64,000 nucleotides of DNA from an uncultured Bacilli bacterium (GCA_947588815.1 CANQAG010000006.1:28083-92082); one strand, 5' to 3'; positions 11,861-21,984 are shown, counted from the stretch's first letter. Notes: generated by a model from the letters alone, not told the origin. Made by a program: numbers and translations.

Positions 11861-12334
11861 TCAATATTTGATTTTTTTACTTTTTATAAGTTCTTCGATT
11901 TTTTTCAAAGCGATCACTACACATTTGGCTCTGATTTCTTCGCGAGAACCCTTTAGATGAAGTTCCAATACTGTCGTTTCACCATAAGCAAAACCAATGT
12001 AAACTAATCCAACCGGCTTATCTTCTAAAGCATCCGGGCCGGCGTTTCCGGTGAAAGATACGGCGATTGATGAATTAAATAAATTTGCCGCTCCTTCTGC
12101 CATATATCTAGCAGTTTCTTTAGAAACAGCTCCGTATTCTTTTAAAATTGACTCAGGAACATTAAGAATTTTTTGTTTTGCTTCGTTAGAGTAAGTAACC
12201 GTAGAACCTTTAAAATAGCGAGAAGCACCCGGATGTGAAGTAATGGTTGTAGCAAACAAACCACCTGTGAGGCTTTCAGCACTACTTAAAGTAATATCGT
12301 CGTTTTTTAGCATCTTAAATAAGTCTTTAATCAT
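11861..12334 (-). CDS. cinA: CinA C-terminal-domain protein (nicotinamide-nucleotide amidase)
   Basis: LSSAESLTGGLFATTITSHPGASRYFKGSTVTYSNEAK; lacks the N-terminal MoCF-like half. Confidence 0.88.
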   Translation of the reverse strand: MIKDLFKMLKNDDITLSSAESLTGGLFATTITSHPGASRYFKGSTVTYSNEAKQKILNVPESILKEYGAVSKETARYMAEGAANLFNSSIAVSFTGNAGPDALEDKPVGLVYIGFAYGETTVLELHLKGSREEIRAKCVVIALKKIEELIKSKKIKY

Positions 12335-12941
12335 TTTTGTTTTCCTCCTTAAATAATTCTCTCGCTGAAATTACATATATTATACCCGAAACAACTGAAG
12401 CAATCATCGCCAAATAACAAAGGATTATACTAATATGAAATGGTAAATTCAGTAAAGAAAAAGGATAATCATTTAAAAAGACACATATGATCGCTATCAT
12501 CTGAAGTACTGTTTTTAATTTTCCCCAAATTGAAGCGGCAATTACTTTTCCTTTTTCAACAGCAAGCATACGGATAGCATCGACAACTATATCCCTAGCA
12601 ATCATCAAAACCACTACAATCGTAGGAATACGCAAAGGGCCTTGAATAGCTAAAATAATAAGCGTTGAATTGATTAACAATTTATCGGCAATGGGATCCA
12701 TAAACTTGCCATAAGTAGTTACTAGATTATATTTTCTAGCGAGATGTCCATCCAAATAATCGGAGAATGAAGCAATAACGAAAATTATTAGTGCGACTAA
12801 ATAAATTACAGAAACGTTGAATCCACCACCAGAAAGTTGTGGAATATTAATATTGAACACATCGTAAGGAAATAAGAGTAAAACTACTAATATTACCATT
12901 AAAATCATTCTAACAGTCGTAATTTTGTTGGGCAAATTCAT
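12327..12941 (-). CDS. pgsA: CDP-diacylglycerol--glycerol-3-phosphate 3-phosphatidyltransferase
   Basis: CDP-alcohol phosphatidyltransferase motif SDYLDGHLARKYNLVTTYGKFMDPIADK. Confidence 0.95.
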   Translation of the reverse strand: MNLPNKITTVRMILMVILVVLLLFPYDVFNINIPQLSGGGFNVSVIYLVALIIFVIASFSDYLDGHLARKYNLVTTYGKFMDPIADKLLINSTLIILAIQGPLRIPTIVVVLMIARDIVVDAIRMLAVEKGKVIAASIWGKLKTVLQMIAIICVFLNDYPFSLLNLPFHISIILCYLAMIASVVSGIIYVISARELFKEENKND

Positions 12942-12960
12942 TATTTAACTCCTTTATTGA

Positions 12961-13299
12961 GTATTTGACCCGATAAGCCATGTTCTGTCGCGGACAATTA
13001 TTTATCTATGCAATGCATGCCTGAAGCAATTCAATTCTCGCTTCTTGCTTCCCTTACCAAATTTAGGTTTCTCGCTTGTGGGGTTTACCGCGTTCCACTT
13101 CATGATTTCTCATGAACTCCGTCACTGTGGCACTTTCAAAGACTTAATCATGTCATTCAAGATTTAGATTTCGTCTTGCCGTTAGATGCTCCCATCTACC
13201 CAAAGTTATTTTTTTCTTTGGCACAAACACTACCATCATCGCAGATGGTGCGAGCATGGACTTTCCTCTAGCTATCGCCAGCAATTGTCTGGGTCAAAA
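12961..13299 (-). ncRNA. rnpB: RNase P RNA
   Basis: Minus strand contains GAGGAAAGTCCATGCTCGCAC, GTGCCACAGTGACG, GTGGAACGCGGTAAACCCC, AAGCGAGAAACC and ACAGAACATGGCTTATCGG core elements. Confidence 0.95.
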
Positions 13300-13300
13300 A

Positions 13301-13666
13301 CTATTTTATTTGATTTGGATCAATACCTTGCTTAAATAGAGCTTGTTCTAATGCTGAGATTCTTTTTAGCAAATCGATATTTCCTAAAGAAGAAACATGA
13401 TCATTACCTTCTAGGCTTTTCATTTTTTCGTTTAAAACAGCATTAGTAACTTCAATTTGATCCAATCGTTCTTTTAAAAGTTTATTAGTGCGGGTTAATT
13501 CACTTATTGTATTTTCCGCAGTTTGATGATATTGATTAAAAGCTAAATAATCTTTCACAATTTCATCGAGAAAAATATCTACTTGAAGAGGATCATAACC
13601 TGGTTTTTTACCGGCAAATTCACGATCAAGAATCGCTTTTGCATCATATTTAAGATTGAAATCCAT
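13301..13666 (-). CDS. gpsB: GpsB/DivIVA-family cell division protein
   Basis: MDFNLKYDAKAILDREFAGKKPGYDPLQVDIFLDEIVKDY; next to rnpB as in Bacillus; start moved to the internal Met with SD. Confidence 0.9.
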   Translation of the reverse strand: MDFNLKYDAKAILDREFAGKKPGYDPLQVDIFLDEIVKDYLAFNQYHQTAENTISELTRTNKLLKERLDQIEVTNAVLNEKMKSLEGNDHVSSLGNIDLLKRISALEQALFKQGIDPNQIK

Positions 13667-13913
13667 CACTAATTTTTCCTTTCTCGGAACTTTAATTATT
13701 ATACAATAATTATCGATTATATGCAAAGTAAATAAAAAACCTTAGCTAATCTACTCATGACCGCCATTAGCAAAAACTCTTTTTTATATTATTAATAAAA
13801 ACCAACTTATTTAAAAACATATAAGTTGATTATATGATATTAGACTTAATTACTACATAATTTTTAACTTCAACTAATACATGATATTTTTACTTTATTT
13901 CATCTTAAAAATT

Positions 13914-13937
13914 AAAAAATCCTCAAATGAGGATTTT
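13914..13937 (-). terminator. Intrinsic terminator downstream of the Cys-rich ORF
   Basis: AATCCTCatttGAGGATT followed by T-run. Confidence 0.75.
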
Positions 13938-13955
13938 TCATAAAGCCTTTACTTT

Positions 13956-14411
13956 TTAATTGCAACATCCGCAGACTTGAATTGTTTCCATATTGCTTGA
14001 AACCGCCATCGGTTGCTTCATACAAAAAGCGCACACACAGAAATTACAAGTAGCTCTCATTCTGATATATCGACACAAATTCATCACTGTACAAGTAAAA
14101 GTAATTGTCACCGTTTCATTTTGATTGATCGTTCCAAGACAGATGTTATTAGTGCCACCGCATTGACTATTAACAACATTTCCATTGACCATCAAACTAC
14201 CACGCATCAAACATAGCGAATTGTCAATTGGTAGTGAAACGACACAATCCGTTATCGAACTTGAACAATTATTTTGAATAGTCAAAGTGTAATTAACTTG
14301 TTCACAAACTCGGCAACAACAACGATCGCTTTGAAGCGTCATTAATAAGCCACAAGTAGAACAATTAGAAACCCAAATAGGTTGATTTCCAGAGTTACAA
14401 TTAGTATTCAT
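13956..14411 (-). CDS. Cysteine-rich DUF11-like protein, candidate spore-surface component
   Basis: 151 aa with 21 Cys by count; VNYTLTIQNNCSSSITDCVVSLPIDNSLCLMRGSLMVNGN...LGTINQNETVTITFTCTV resembles the DUF11 beta-sandwich; SD before internal ATG at 14411. Confidence 0.6.
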   Translation of the reverse strand: MNTNCNSGNQPIWVSNCSTCGLLMTLQSDRCCCRVCEQVNYTLTIQNNCSSSITDCVVSLPIDNSLCLMRGSLMVNGNVVNSQCGGTNNICLGTINQNETVTITFTCTVMNLCRYIRMRATCNFCVCAFCMKQPMAVSSNMETIQVCGCCN

Positions 14412-14542
14412 CCAAACACCTCTTTCAAACGTTACAACGTTCAATTATGTATATGTGCCTATTTTGTTTTTGCAACAAGCCGAATTATTCATTTTATAAA
14501 TGAGACAAATGGAGTATACTTATTTTAGAAACGGAGTAGTCA

Positions 14543-15268
14543 ATGAAAGCTTTAAACAAATTACTTAAAAACAAAAGAACTCTAGTATTTATAGATTTTG
14601 AAGGTACGCAATTTACTCATGAAATTATCGCTTGGGGAGCTATAAAAGTACATATCGACGAAAATGGAAATATCATTGACACTTATCCTGGTTTTCATGT
14701 TTATATTAAAACTGATTCAAAAATCGGATCAGTGGTTACAAAAATGACAAGCATTGATAAAGCTTTGCTGGAAAAAAATGGAATTGATTTCATTGAAGCG
14801 ATATCAAAATTTGTAGAATATGTTGATGAAGATCTACAAAATGTTTGGCTTTTGACTTTTGGAAGTAACGATTTGCGCATGTTTCATGACACGATGTTAA
14901 AATTCAATCTTCAAAAAGATGAAACCGCTGTTCAAATATGTAAAATGATGGTTGATTTTATGGCTTTCATCGGTCAATATATTCGTGATTCTAAAGGAAA
15001 TAATTATTCTTTAACGAATTATTTAAAAATTTTTAATATCGAGCCTTATGGTAAAAGTCATGATCCTTTAAATGATTCTATCGATTTATTAAATCTTTAT
15101 AAAGCTTTTATCCATTCTCCGGAAATCGTTGCCAATGAATATTTAAAACTAATAAGCAATTTAAAAATTTTACCTGATCCGATTAAAAAAGCCATCGCTA
15201 AATTATGTAATGGTGAAAACATAACAAGTGAAGAATTTCAAAATTACGTTAAAACTTTCTTATCATAA
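14543..15268 (+). CDS. DEDD-family 3'-5' exonuclease-like protein
   Basis: VFIDFEGTQFTHEIIAWGAIKV (Exo I), later FGSNDLRMF and HDPLNDSIDLLNLYKAF (Exo III-like). Confidence 0.65.
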   Translation: MKALNKLLKNKRTLVFIDFEGTQFTHEIIAWGAIKVHIDENGNIIDTYPGFHVYIKTDSKIGSVVTKMTSIDKALLEKNGIDFIEAISKFVEYVDEDLQNVWLLTFGSNDLRMFHDTMLKFNLQKDETAVQICKMMVDFMAFIGQYIRDSKGNNYSLTNYLKIFNIEPYGKSHDPLNDSIDLLNLYKAFIHSPEIVANEYLKLISNLKILPDPIKKAIAKLCNGENITSEEFQNYVKTFLS

Positions 15269-15297
15269 ATCGTTATGAATATGGCAAAATATAACTA

Positions 15298-15897
15298 ATG
15301 GAGGTATCTATGGTCAATTATCCTAACAAAAAAGATGTCTCAAAACTTGAAAAATCTTTTCACAATTTTGCTAATCGAGGCATGAACTTTGAACATGCCG
15401 TTAATACTTCAAACGACTATTATGATGAAGTGAAACGAGCAATTATTACTAAAAGACCTACTCCAATTCACGTGGTTAAGGTCGATTATGCTGATAATGC
15501 AAGAATTAAAGACGCTTATTTTGAAAAGCAGTCTACCGCTGACTATAACGGCGTTTACCGCTCGCGTTACATTGATTTTGAATGTAAAGAGACAAAATCC
15601 AAAACTTCTTTAAGTTTTAACAATATTTCTTCTCATCAAATAAAACACTTGGAGAAAGTCATCTTTCATGGAGGTATTGCCTTTTTTCTCATTCATTTTG
15701 CGACGCTTGGAGAAGTTTATTTACTGGATGCCAAAATCGTGTGTGATTATTATAATAAACAAGAACGAAAATCGATTCCTTATAATTTCATTCAAGAAAA
15801 AGGAGTATTGGTGGAACAAAGCTTTATGCCGAGACTGAAGTACCTAGACGCGGTCGATAAGGTCTTCTTTAATGAAGCGCAAAAAGTCAATCTTTAA
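15298..15897 (+). CDS. recU: Holliday junction resolvase RecU
   Basis: NRGMNFEHAVNTSNDYY, STADYNGVYRSRYIDFECKETKSKTSL; next to pbp1 as in Bacillus. Confidence 0.93.
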   Translation: MEVSMVNYPNKKDVSKLEKSFHNFANRGMNFEHAVNTSNDYYDEVKRAIITKRPTPIHVVKVDYADNARIKDAYFEKQSTADYNGVYRSRYIDFECKETKSKTSLSFNNISSHQIKHLEKVIFHGGIAFFLIHFATLGEVYLLDAKIVCDYYNKQERKSIPYNFIQEKGVLVEQSFMPRLKYLDAVDKVFFNEAQKVNL

Positions 15898-18202
15898 TAC
15901 TATATTAAGCGGGGTTTTTATTACAACTTTTATGGTATCATTAGGAATTGGTACTTATGTTTTTTATACTGTAAAAGATTTATCAACGCCGCAAATCGAA
16001 AAGTTAATTGAACAAAAACATACTCGAATTTACGATTCTTCTTCTCGTCTCATTGAAACTTTAGGGGAAGATAAAGCTAAACTTGTAAAATACGAAGAGT
16101 TACCTCAAACGTTGATTAACGCTTTAATCAGTATTGAAGACGAACACTTTTTTGAACATCACGGTATCAATTATTCGAGAATACTTTATTCGGCTTTCAA
16201 TAATTTGTTTTCTTCTAACGCGCGACAAGGCGGTTCCACAATTACGCAACAATTAGTAAAAAATTTACTTTTAACTTCAGAAATTTCGTTATCTCGAAAA
16301 ATTCAAGAAGCTTATCTTGCTTATCAAATAGAACAAATGATGAGCAAAGAGGAAATCTTGGAACAATATTTTAATCGCATTTATTTTGACGCCACAATTC
16401 AAGGCGTTGGTTACGCTTCGTATCGCTTTTTTAATAAAAGCGTCGATTTATTAACCCTTCCGGAATGCGCGATTTTGGCAGGTGTTGTAAAATCTCCTTC
16501 TTTATATTCTCCTTTTAAACATATTGAAGAATGTAACGACCGCAAAAATCTTGTTTTAAAAGCAATGCTCAACAATCATTATATAACCGATGAACAATAT
16601 CAATTAGGCGTTAAAAAACACGCAAAAGATCTCGTAATTGAAAAAGGATCGAATTATCAAGAGGAAACTTATGAGTTTCAAAGTTATTTGGATGTGGTAT
16701 ATCGGGAAGTTAAAGAATTAACCGGTTTTAACCCTTTTTCGGTAGCTTTGGATATCGAAACATATCTTGATACTTCAGTTCAATCCTATATAGACGGCAT
16801 TCAATCAGGAACGAATTTTATCTTTGAAGATGAAAACCAACAAGCAGCTTTAGCGGTAATCGACAGTCAAAATCAAGCTTTGATAGGCCTTATGGGTGGA
16901 CGAAACTATGAAGGACAAATGTTATATAACCGCAGTTACGAAATGCAACGTCAACCGGCTTCAACAATGAAACCGATTTTTACTTACGCTTTAGCCATGG
17001 AACATCTCCATTACAATGAATTAAGTGCCGTTATCGATGAACCATACACTTATCCAAATACATCAATCACGGTACAAAATGCCGATAAACAATATTTAGG
17101 TAAAATCACTCTTCTTGATGCTCTCGGTTATTCAAGAAATACTTCGACTCTTTATACTCTTGAAAAAGTTATTGCAAAAATCGGCGTCGATAAAGCTGTA
17201 CAATACCTTAAAGATATAGGAATTATGGACGAAGGAGAATTTACTTATCCTTATGCAATCGGTGGCATGAAATATGGCGTCTCGCCGATTCAACTCGCCG
17301 GAGCATACGCAATGCTTGCAAATAATGGATTATACATTAAACCCTCTACCATAAAAAAAATCACCGATCAAGAAACCGGTAAAATCATCTACTCTCGCGA
17401 TTTACACGGAAAACAAGTAATTTCAAAAGAAGCCGCTTTAACGATGACAAGCGCTTTAACAAGAATGATTGATCAAAATTACTACAACATCGCTTTAGCA
17501 AAACCATCTAACGTTGCAATCGCCGGAAAAACCGGAACTAACGCTTACGACTCAAATGTGAGAGCCCGTTACAATTATCCTTCTAATGCCGATCGTGATG
17601 TTTGGTTTGCCGGTTACTCACCTTCACATACTATCGCCGTATGGACCGGATTCGATGAACCCAAATTAGGTGAAAAAAACTACTTTGGTTACAGCGACTC
17701 ACGACGATTGGTTGCCAAAAAATTATTTAAGAATGTGATGGAAAAAATATCAAGCAAAAGTAAAAGTTTTAATTACGAAGCTAATCTCCAAAAAGTTGAA
17801 GTGGTCAAAGGTCTTGAAAAATTTTACTTGCCTAATTCCTTTGTTCCTTCACAATTTATTTCATATGCTTATTTCCGAAAAGAAGAAATACCTACTGAGA
17901 TCCTTCCTAATCCGGAATTTGAGATTTTAGATAATATCAATGTCAATTTTTTAGATAATTCGATATCAATGTCGATTTTAAACGAATTAAAAGAAGATGA
18001 GATTTATACTACATTTTTTGGCAATCGTGGTTATCTCTTTAAAATAAAAACCTTCGACGAAGAATACGAAATTTTTGTCGATGGATATAACTTAGAAATA
18101 CAGGAACTACCGCAAGAAATCGAATCCATTGAAATTTACGAAACTTTTAAAAACAATCATAATCTTCATGGCGAGCCTTACATTTTAACTTTCTTTTTAT
18201 AA
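15872..18202 (+). CDS. ponA: Class A penicillin-binding protein (transglycosylase/transpeptidase)
   Basis: GT51 EDEHFFEHHGI, RQGGSTITQQLVKN; transpeptidase QPASTMKP, SRNTSTL, GKTGTN. Confidence 0.95.
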   Translation: MKRKKSIFNTILSGVFITTFMVSLGIGTYVFYTVKDLSTPQIEKLIEQKHTRIYDSSSRLIETLGEDKAKLVKYEELPQTLINALISIEDEHFFEHHGINYSRILYSAFNNLFSSNARQGGSTITQQLVKNLLLTSEISLSRKIQEAYLAYQIEQMMSKEEILEQYFNRIYFDATIQGVGYASYRFFNKSVDLLTLPECAILAGVVKSPSLYSPFKHIEECNDRKNLVLKAMLNNHYITDEQYQLGVKKHAKDLVIEKGSNYQEETYEFQSYLDVVYREVKELTGFNPFSVALDIETYLDTSVQSYIDGIQSGTNFIFEDENQQAALAVIDSQNQALIGLMGGRNYEGQMLYNRSYEMQRQPASTMKPIFTYALAMEHLHYNELSAVIDEPYTYPNTSITVQNADKQYLGKITLLDALGYSRNTSTLYTLEKVIAKIGVDKAVQYLKDIGIMDEGEFTYPYAIGGMKYGVSPIQLAGAYAMLANNGLYIKPSTIKKITDQETGKIIYSRDLHGKQVISKEAALTMTSALTRMIDQNYYNIALAKPSNVAIAGKTGTNAYDSNVRARYNYPSNADRDVWFAGYSPSHTIAVWTGFDEPKLGEKNYFGYSDSRRLVAKKLFKNVMEKISSKSKSFNYEANLQKVEVVKGLEKFYLPNSFVPSQFISYAYFRKEEIPTEILPNPEFEILDNINVNFLDNSISMSILNELKEDEIYTTFFGNRGYLFKIKTFDEEYEIFVDGYNLEIQELPQEIESIEIYETFKNNHNLHGEPYILTFFL

Positions 18203-18822
18203 TATTTACAATATTTTGTAAGTTTACAAACGTCACACATCGGTTTTTGGGCTTTACAATAATAACGACCAAAATGAATAAATTGATGATGTGTTAAAAT
18301 ATATCTTTCAGTTGGAAAAAGTTTTTCTAATTTTTGCTCTACTTGCAATGGCGAAGCATTTTCATCAACAAGTTTTAATCTTTTGCTGATTCTTTCCACA
18401 TGAGTGTCAACGGCAATATGCGGTTCTTTAAATAACTCGGCTAAAACCACATTAGCGGTTTTTCTTCCCACGCCATTCATTTCAATTAAAAGATCGCGGG
18501 AATTAGGAACTTTTCCATCATATTTTAAAAGTAACGAATTTGCGATTGCTTTAATATTACAAGCTTTATTTTTAAATAATCCTAAAGGTTTAATGATCTC
18601 TTCAAGTTCCTCTAAGGGAGCATTTTTTAATGCTTCTAAAGTTGGAAAGCGTGAAAAAAGTAAAGCGGTAACCGCATTAACTTTTTTATCTGTCGTCTGT
18701 GCCGAAAGCATCACTGCAATCAAAAGTTCATAATCTTTATGGTAGATTAATTCGCAACTGGCATTCGGTAAAATTTCATCGAAATATTCGATAATTTGAT
18801 CAATCTTATTATTTTTCATCAT
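18178..18822 (-). CDS. nth: Endonuclease III
   Basis: LMIAVMLSAQTTD-like HhH glycosylase, LIEMNGVGRKTANVVL, VDTHVERISKRL, Fe-S CKAQKPMCDVCKLTKYC; start moved to internal Met. Confidence 0.94.
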   Translation of the reverse strand: MMKNNKIDQIIEYFDEILPNASCELIYHKDYELLIAVMLSAQTTDKKVNAVTALLFSRFPTLEALKNAPLEELEEIIKPLGLFKNKACNIKAIANSLLLKYDGKVPNSRDLLIEMNGVGRKTANVVLAELFKEPHIAVDTHVERISKRLKLVDENASPLQVEQKLEKLFPTERYILTHHQFIHFGRYYCKAQKPMCDVCKLTKYCKYYKKKVKM

Positions 18823-19486
18823 CAGTCCAATGGTATGAGGCAATATCAATCGCTTTTTCAATATCATTTCTATGACGCTCGTCGATAGTGGAATATCCTT
18901 CTTTTTCGCGATCGTTATGTATTAAACGTTTTAATAAAATTTTATCGACTAACCGAACGGTAACTTTTTTATTCTTCATAGCGCACTCTTCAAGCGCGGA
19001 AAGAATGGATTTATCGTCTATTCCAGATTGAATCCATTCCATAATTTTGTCGATATCGAGACGCGTTAAACTCGAGCCGATTGCAGTTTCAAAAGCCGTG
19101 AAGATATTTTCTTTTTGCTCTTCGCTCAAATATTGTTCGCTTTTTCGTCGATCTTCAATAGAAGCAGTATAAAAAGCTTCGATCTTTTTAAAAGTAGGTT
19201 CCAAAGAAGTTACCATTTGATCGTTTTTAGTCACATATTCAATAAAACATTTATCTTTATTATTTGGATCGCTTAATTTAACAATTAACTGATCGATTTC
19301 TTTTTCTCCAAGCGACATTTTTAAAGCCAATGTATCCGCAGTTACCAAGATCGCACCATGTTTAAGAATATTGTCAATCGACAATATAATCATCACTTCA
19401 TTTTCGTTTAAACCCAAATATTTGTATTTATCAATTAAGATATAACGATAATCTAACTCCTGTATAGTTGCCATCATATTTATCAC
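18809..19486 (-). CDS. dnaD: DnaD-domain replication initiation protein
   Basis: C-terminal FETAIGSSLTRLDIDKIMEWIQSGIDDKSILSALEECAMKNK; upstream of nth as in Bacillus. Confidence 0.85.
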   Translation of the reverse strand: MINMMATIQELDYRYILIDKYKYLGLNENEVMIILSIDNILKHGAILVTADTLALKMSLGEKEIDQLIVKLSDPNNKDKCFIEYVTKNDQMVTSLEPTFKKIEAFYTASIEDRRKSEQYLSEEQKENIFTAFETAIGSSLTRLDIDKIMEWIQSGIDDKSILSALEECAMKNKKVTVRLVDKILLKRLIHNDREKEGYSTIDERHRNDIEKAIDIASYHWTDDEK

Positions 19487-19526
19487 CTTATCAAAATTAT
19501 AAAAAAAAAGTGAGCAAACTTAAATC

Positions 19527-21173
19527 TTATTTACACACTTTTTTAAATACTCGTAAAAAATTTTTATAGAAAATTTTTTCAATTTCAGCTTCATTGAAAT
19601 TTTCCGTTTTCAATCGTTCATATAAAAGGTTCATTTTTGAAGCATCGCTTAATTTTTCCGGAGTGTCGATTCCATCAAAATCACTCCCTAGAGCAATCGC
19701 ATTGATGCCGGCGATAGTTTTAATATGATTTATGTGATCTACTATTAATGATAAATAATCATCCGATGGTTTATTTTTTACAAACTTCTCACAAAAGTTA
19801 ATTCCGATTACCCCACCTTTTAAAGCGATCTTTTTAATTAAATCATCACTTAGGTTACGTTCGTTAGGAGATACGAAAAAAGCGTTAGAATGAGAAGCGA
19901 CAATCGGATCTTTTGAAATATTAAGCACATCTTCGACAACTTTATGCGAGCAATGTGAAATATCGATAATCATTCCTAATTCATTCATTTTTTTCACTAC
20001 TTCTTGTCCAAATAATGTTAATCCTTGATAAATATCTGAAATGTTGCTTTCTTGGCTAATATCGTGTGCCGGATATCCGATTTCATTAGGATAATTCCAT
20101 GTTAAAGTCATACTTCGACATCCGCGTGTATATAACTTTTCTAGTTTTGATAAATCACCTTCGATAATTTCTCCGCCTTCAAGAGTTATTAAGGCCCCTA
20201 TCTTTTTCTTTGCCACGATTTTTAAATAATCGTCATAACAAGTGACTTTTTCAATCACACTATCATTTTCAAGTAATTCGTTTTCAAAGTTATCAAGATA
20301 AACTTGAGCTTTATTGTAAAGATCTCCTTCGGTTTTTTTAATGAATAAAGCGAAGCATTGTAAGGTGTAATGACTCTGCATCATTTTATTTAAATCGAGG
20401 TGAAGGTTATTTTTTATTAATTTCTGTTTTTTGTCTTTAAGTGATGTCAATGTATCGCAATGCATGTCCACAAGAGCAATTGGATTAAGAATTTGACATA
20501 AAGGAATTATTTCATCAAGTTTTAATCTTTGCCATTCATCAATAAAAAGTTGAAAATATTTATTGTCTACTTTTTTAGTTTCTTCAAGAATCTTTGTAAA
20601 GGATATTTGTTTTAAAAAAGTCCTTTGTTTTGAAATCGCCTGCTCAAGAGACAAATCATAGGTCAAATCTTGAGTTGTTTTAAATCTAACTGCCCTTACG
20701 ATACGTAATGGATCTTCTTGCAAACGAACGTCCGGATTACCTATCATTTTCAGATTTTTGTTTTTTAAATCAGTTTTTCCATCATAAAAATCATGTACAT
20801 TCATCTCGTGATCTAAATAAAGTGCATTAATTGTAAAATCTCTTCTTTTAGCGTCTTCTTTTAAATCTTTAACAAAGCGAACATATTCCGGATGACGAAA
20901 ATCCTTATAATCACCTTCAACTCGCAAAGTAGTAATATCAACTTTTCGTTTATGCCAAATTAACGAAGTACTCCCAAGTTTACGGTACTTAATAACGCAG
21001 TTTGGAAACATTGCTTCAATTTTTTCTGGCAAAGCATCAGTCACTAGGTCAAAATCGTCAATTGGACGATCACTTAAAAAATCTCGCACGGCACCACCAA
21101 CAAGGTAAAGGTTTACTCCGTGAAGTTTAAAAATTTCACTTAATTCCTTAAAAATATCCAATTCACTCATCAA
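19527..21173 (-). CDS. cca: Fusion of CCA tRNA nucleotidyltransferase (head and neck) with M19 membrane dipeptidase
   Basis: N-term YLVGGAVRDFLSDRPIDDFDLVTDALPE, RRDFTINAL, DFYDGKTDL, EDPLRIVRAVRF; from about residue 230 IALVDMHCDTLTSL, ALITLEGGE, DISHCSHK, PIVASHSNA, ALGSDFDGI of M19 dipeptidases; one uninterrupted 548-aa ORF. Confidence 0.88.
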   Translation of the reverse strand: MMSELDIFKELSEIFKLHGVNLYLVGGAVRDFLSDRPIDDFDLVTDALPEKIEAMFPNCVIKYRKLGSTSLIWHKRKVDITTLRVEGDYKDFRHPEYVRFVKDLKEDAKRRDFTINALYLDHEMNVHDFYDGKTDLKNKNLKMIGNPDVRLQEDPLRIVRAVRFKTTQDLTYDLSLEQAISKQRTFLKQISFTKILEETKKVDNKYFQLFIDEWQRLKLDEIIPLCQILNPIALVDMHCDTLTSLKDKKQKLIKNNLHLDLNKMMQSHYTLQCFALFIKKTEGDLYNKAQVYLDNFENELLENDSVIEKVTCYDDYLKIVAKKKIGALITLEGGEIIEGDLSKLEKLYTRGCRSMTLTWNYPNEIGYPAHDISQESNISDIYQGLTLFGQEVVKKMNELGMIIDISHCSHKVVEDVLNISKDPIVASHSNAFFVSPNERNLSDDLIKKIALKGGVIGINFCEKFVKNKPSDDYLSLIVDHINHIKTIAGINAIALGSDFDGIDTPEKLSDASKMNLLYERLKTENFNEAEIEKIFYKNFLRVFKKVCK

Positions 21174-21813
21174 GCGTCGTCCTCAATCCTTCAAATAATC
21201 CGATATTTTGCAAAGCTTTTTTAACTCCTTCAACATATGCATGTTTGTCTTTAATTTCATGAATCATCGTCAATGAATCATTCTCATTATCAAATATTAT
21301 ATCATGGCGATAGACAAAATCGTCACCTCGAGAGGAAATTATCTTTATCTTTTCATTTCCTAAGAGATTTTTCAACAAAATGGCTGTCCCTGAAGGGATA
21401 TCTTTTTTTGATTTATGATGACGTTCCTTAATAGTAATATTAGCACCAGGTTTTAAGATTTCTAGACATTTAACCAATCGCCAAAAGGAAAGCGAAAAAT
21501 TGTAAACTAAGTAGGCAGAAAGATGATTGTCTTTGGCCGTTCGATCTATTAAAGATATTTCAAAAGGAAGTAGTCCGGTCGTTCCAGAGATAAAATGAAT
21601 CCCGTTTGTTAAACATAATAAAGCACTACGTAAGCATTCGTGTCTTTCAGTAAAGTCAATTACAACGTCGTGTGGTCTTTCAATCAATTTTTCAATTGTC
21701 AAAGGATTTTCTTTGTCATAACCATAAACCAAAAAAGATTCTTTTAAATCCTCATAGATTAGACTTCCCATTTTTCCTTTAAAACCATTGATACCAATAA
21801 TCATCATTATCAC
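21163..21813 (-). CDS. dapB: 4-hydroxy-tetrahydrodipicolinate reductase
   Basis: GINGFKGKMGSLI, VVIDFTE, SGTTGL, KERHHKSKKDIPSGTA. Confidence 0.9.
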   Translation of the reverse strand: MIMMIIGINGFKGKMGSLIYEDLKESFLVYGYDKENPLTIEKLIERPHDVVIDFTERHECLRSALLCLTNGIHFISGTTGLLPFEISLIDRTAKDNHLSAYLVYNFSLSFWRLVKCLEILKPGANITIKERHHKSKKDIPSGTAILLKNLLGNEKIKIISSRGDDFVYRHDIIFDNENDSLTMIHEIKDKHAYVEGVKKALQNIGLFEGLRTTLDE

Positions 21814-21900
21814 CTAATCAACTATATGATTAAAGAAAATTGATATTACCAAAAATTATATTGACACCAATCACCATTTGCATTATTATATTTTCGTTCT

Positions 21901-21976
21901 GGGTGTTTAGCTCAGCTGGGAGAGCATCTGTTTGACGTACAGAAGGTCGGCGGTTCGATCCCGTCAGCACCCACCA
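21901..21976 (+). tRNA. tRNA-Val (anticodon GAC), CCA end encoded
   Basis: Cloverleaf by eye: acceptor GGGTGTT/AGCACCC, D-arm GCTC..GAGC, anticodon loop TTGACGT, T-loop TTCGATC, 3' ACCA in DNA. Confidence 0.95.
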
Positions 21977-21984
21977 TTAAAAAA

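Noticed and set aside
11861-12334. Short CinA as a truncated pseudogene
   Set aside because: Stand-alone CinA C-terminal domain proteins are common and the ORF has its own start and overlap with pgsA.
18178-18202. Overlap of ponA and nth as a frameshift or mis-assembly
   Set aside because: Convergent genes overlapping by a few codons with intact C-termini on both; ordinary compact arrangement.
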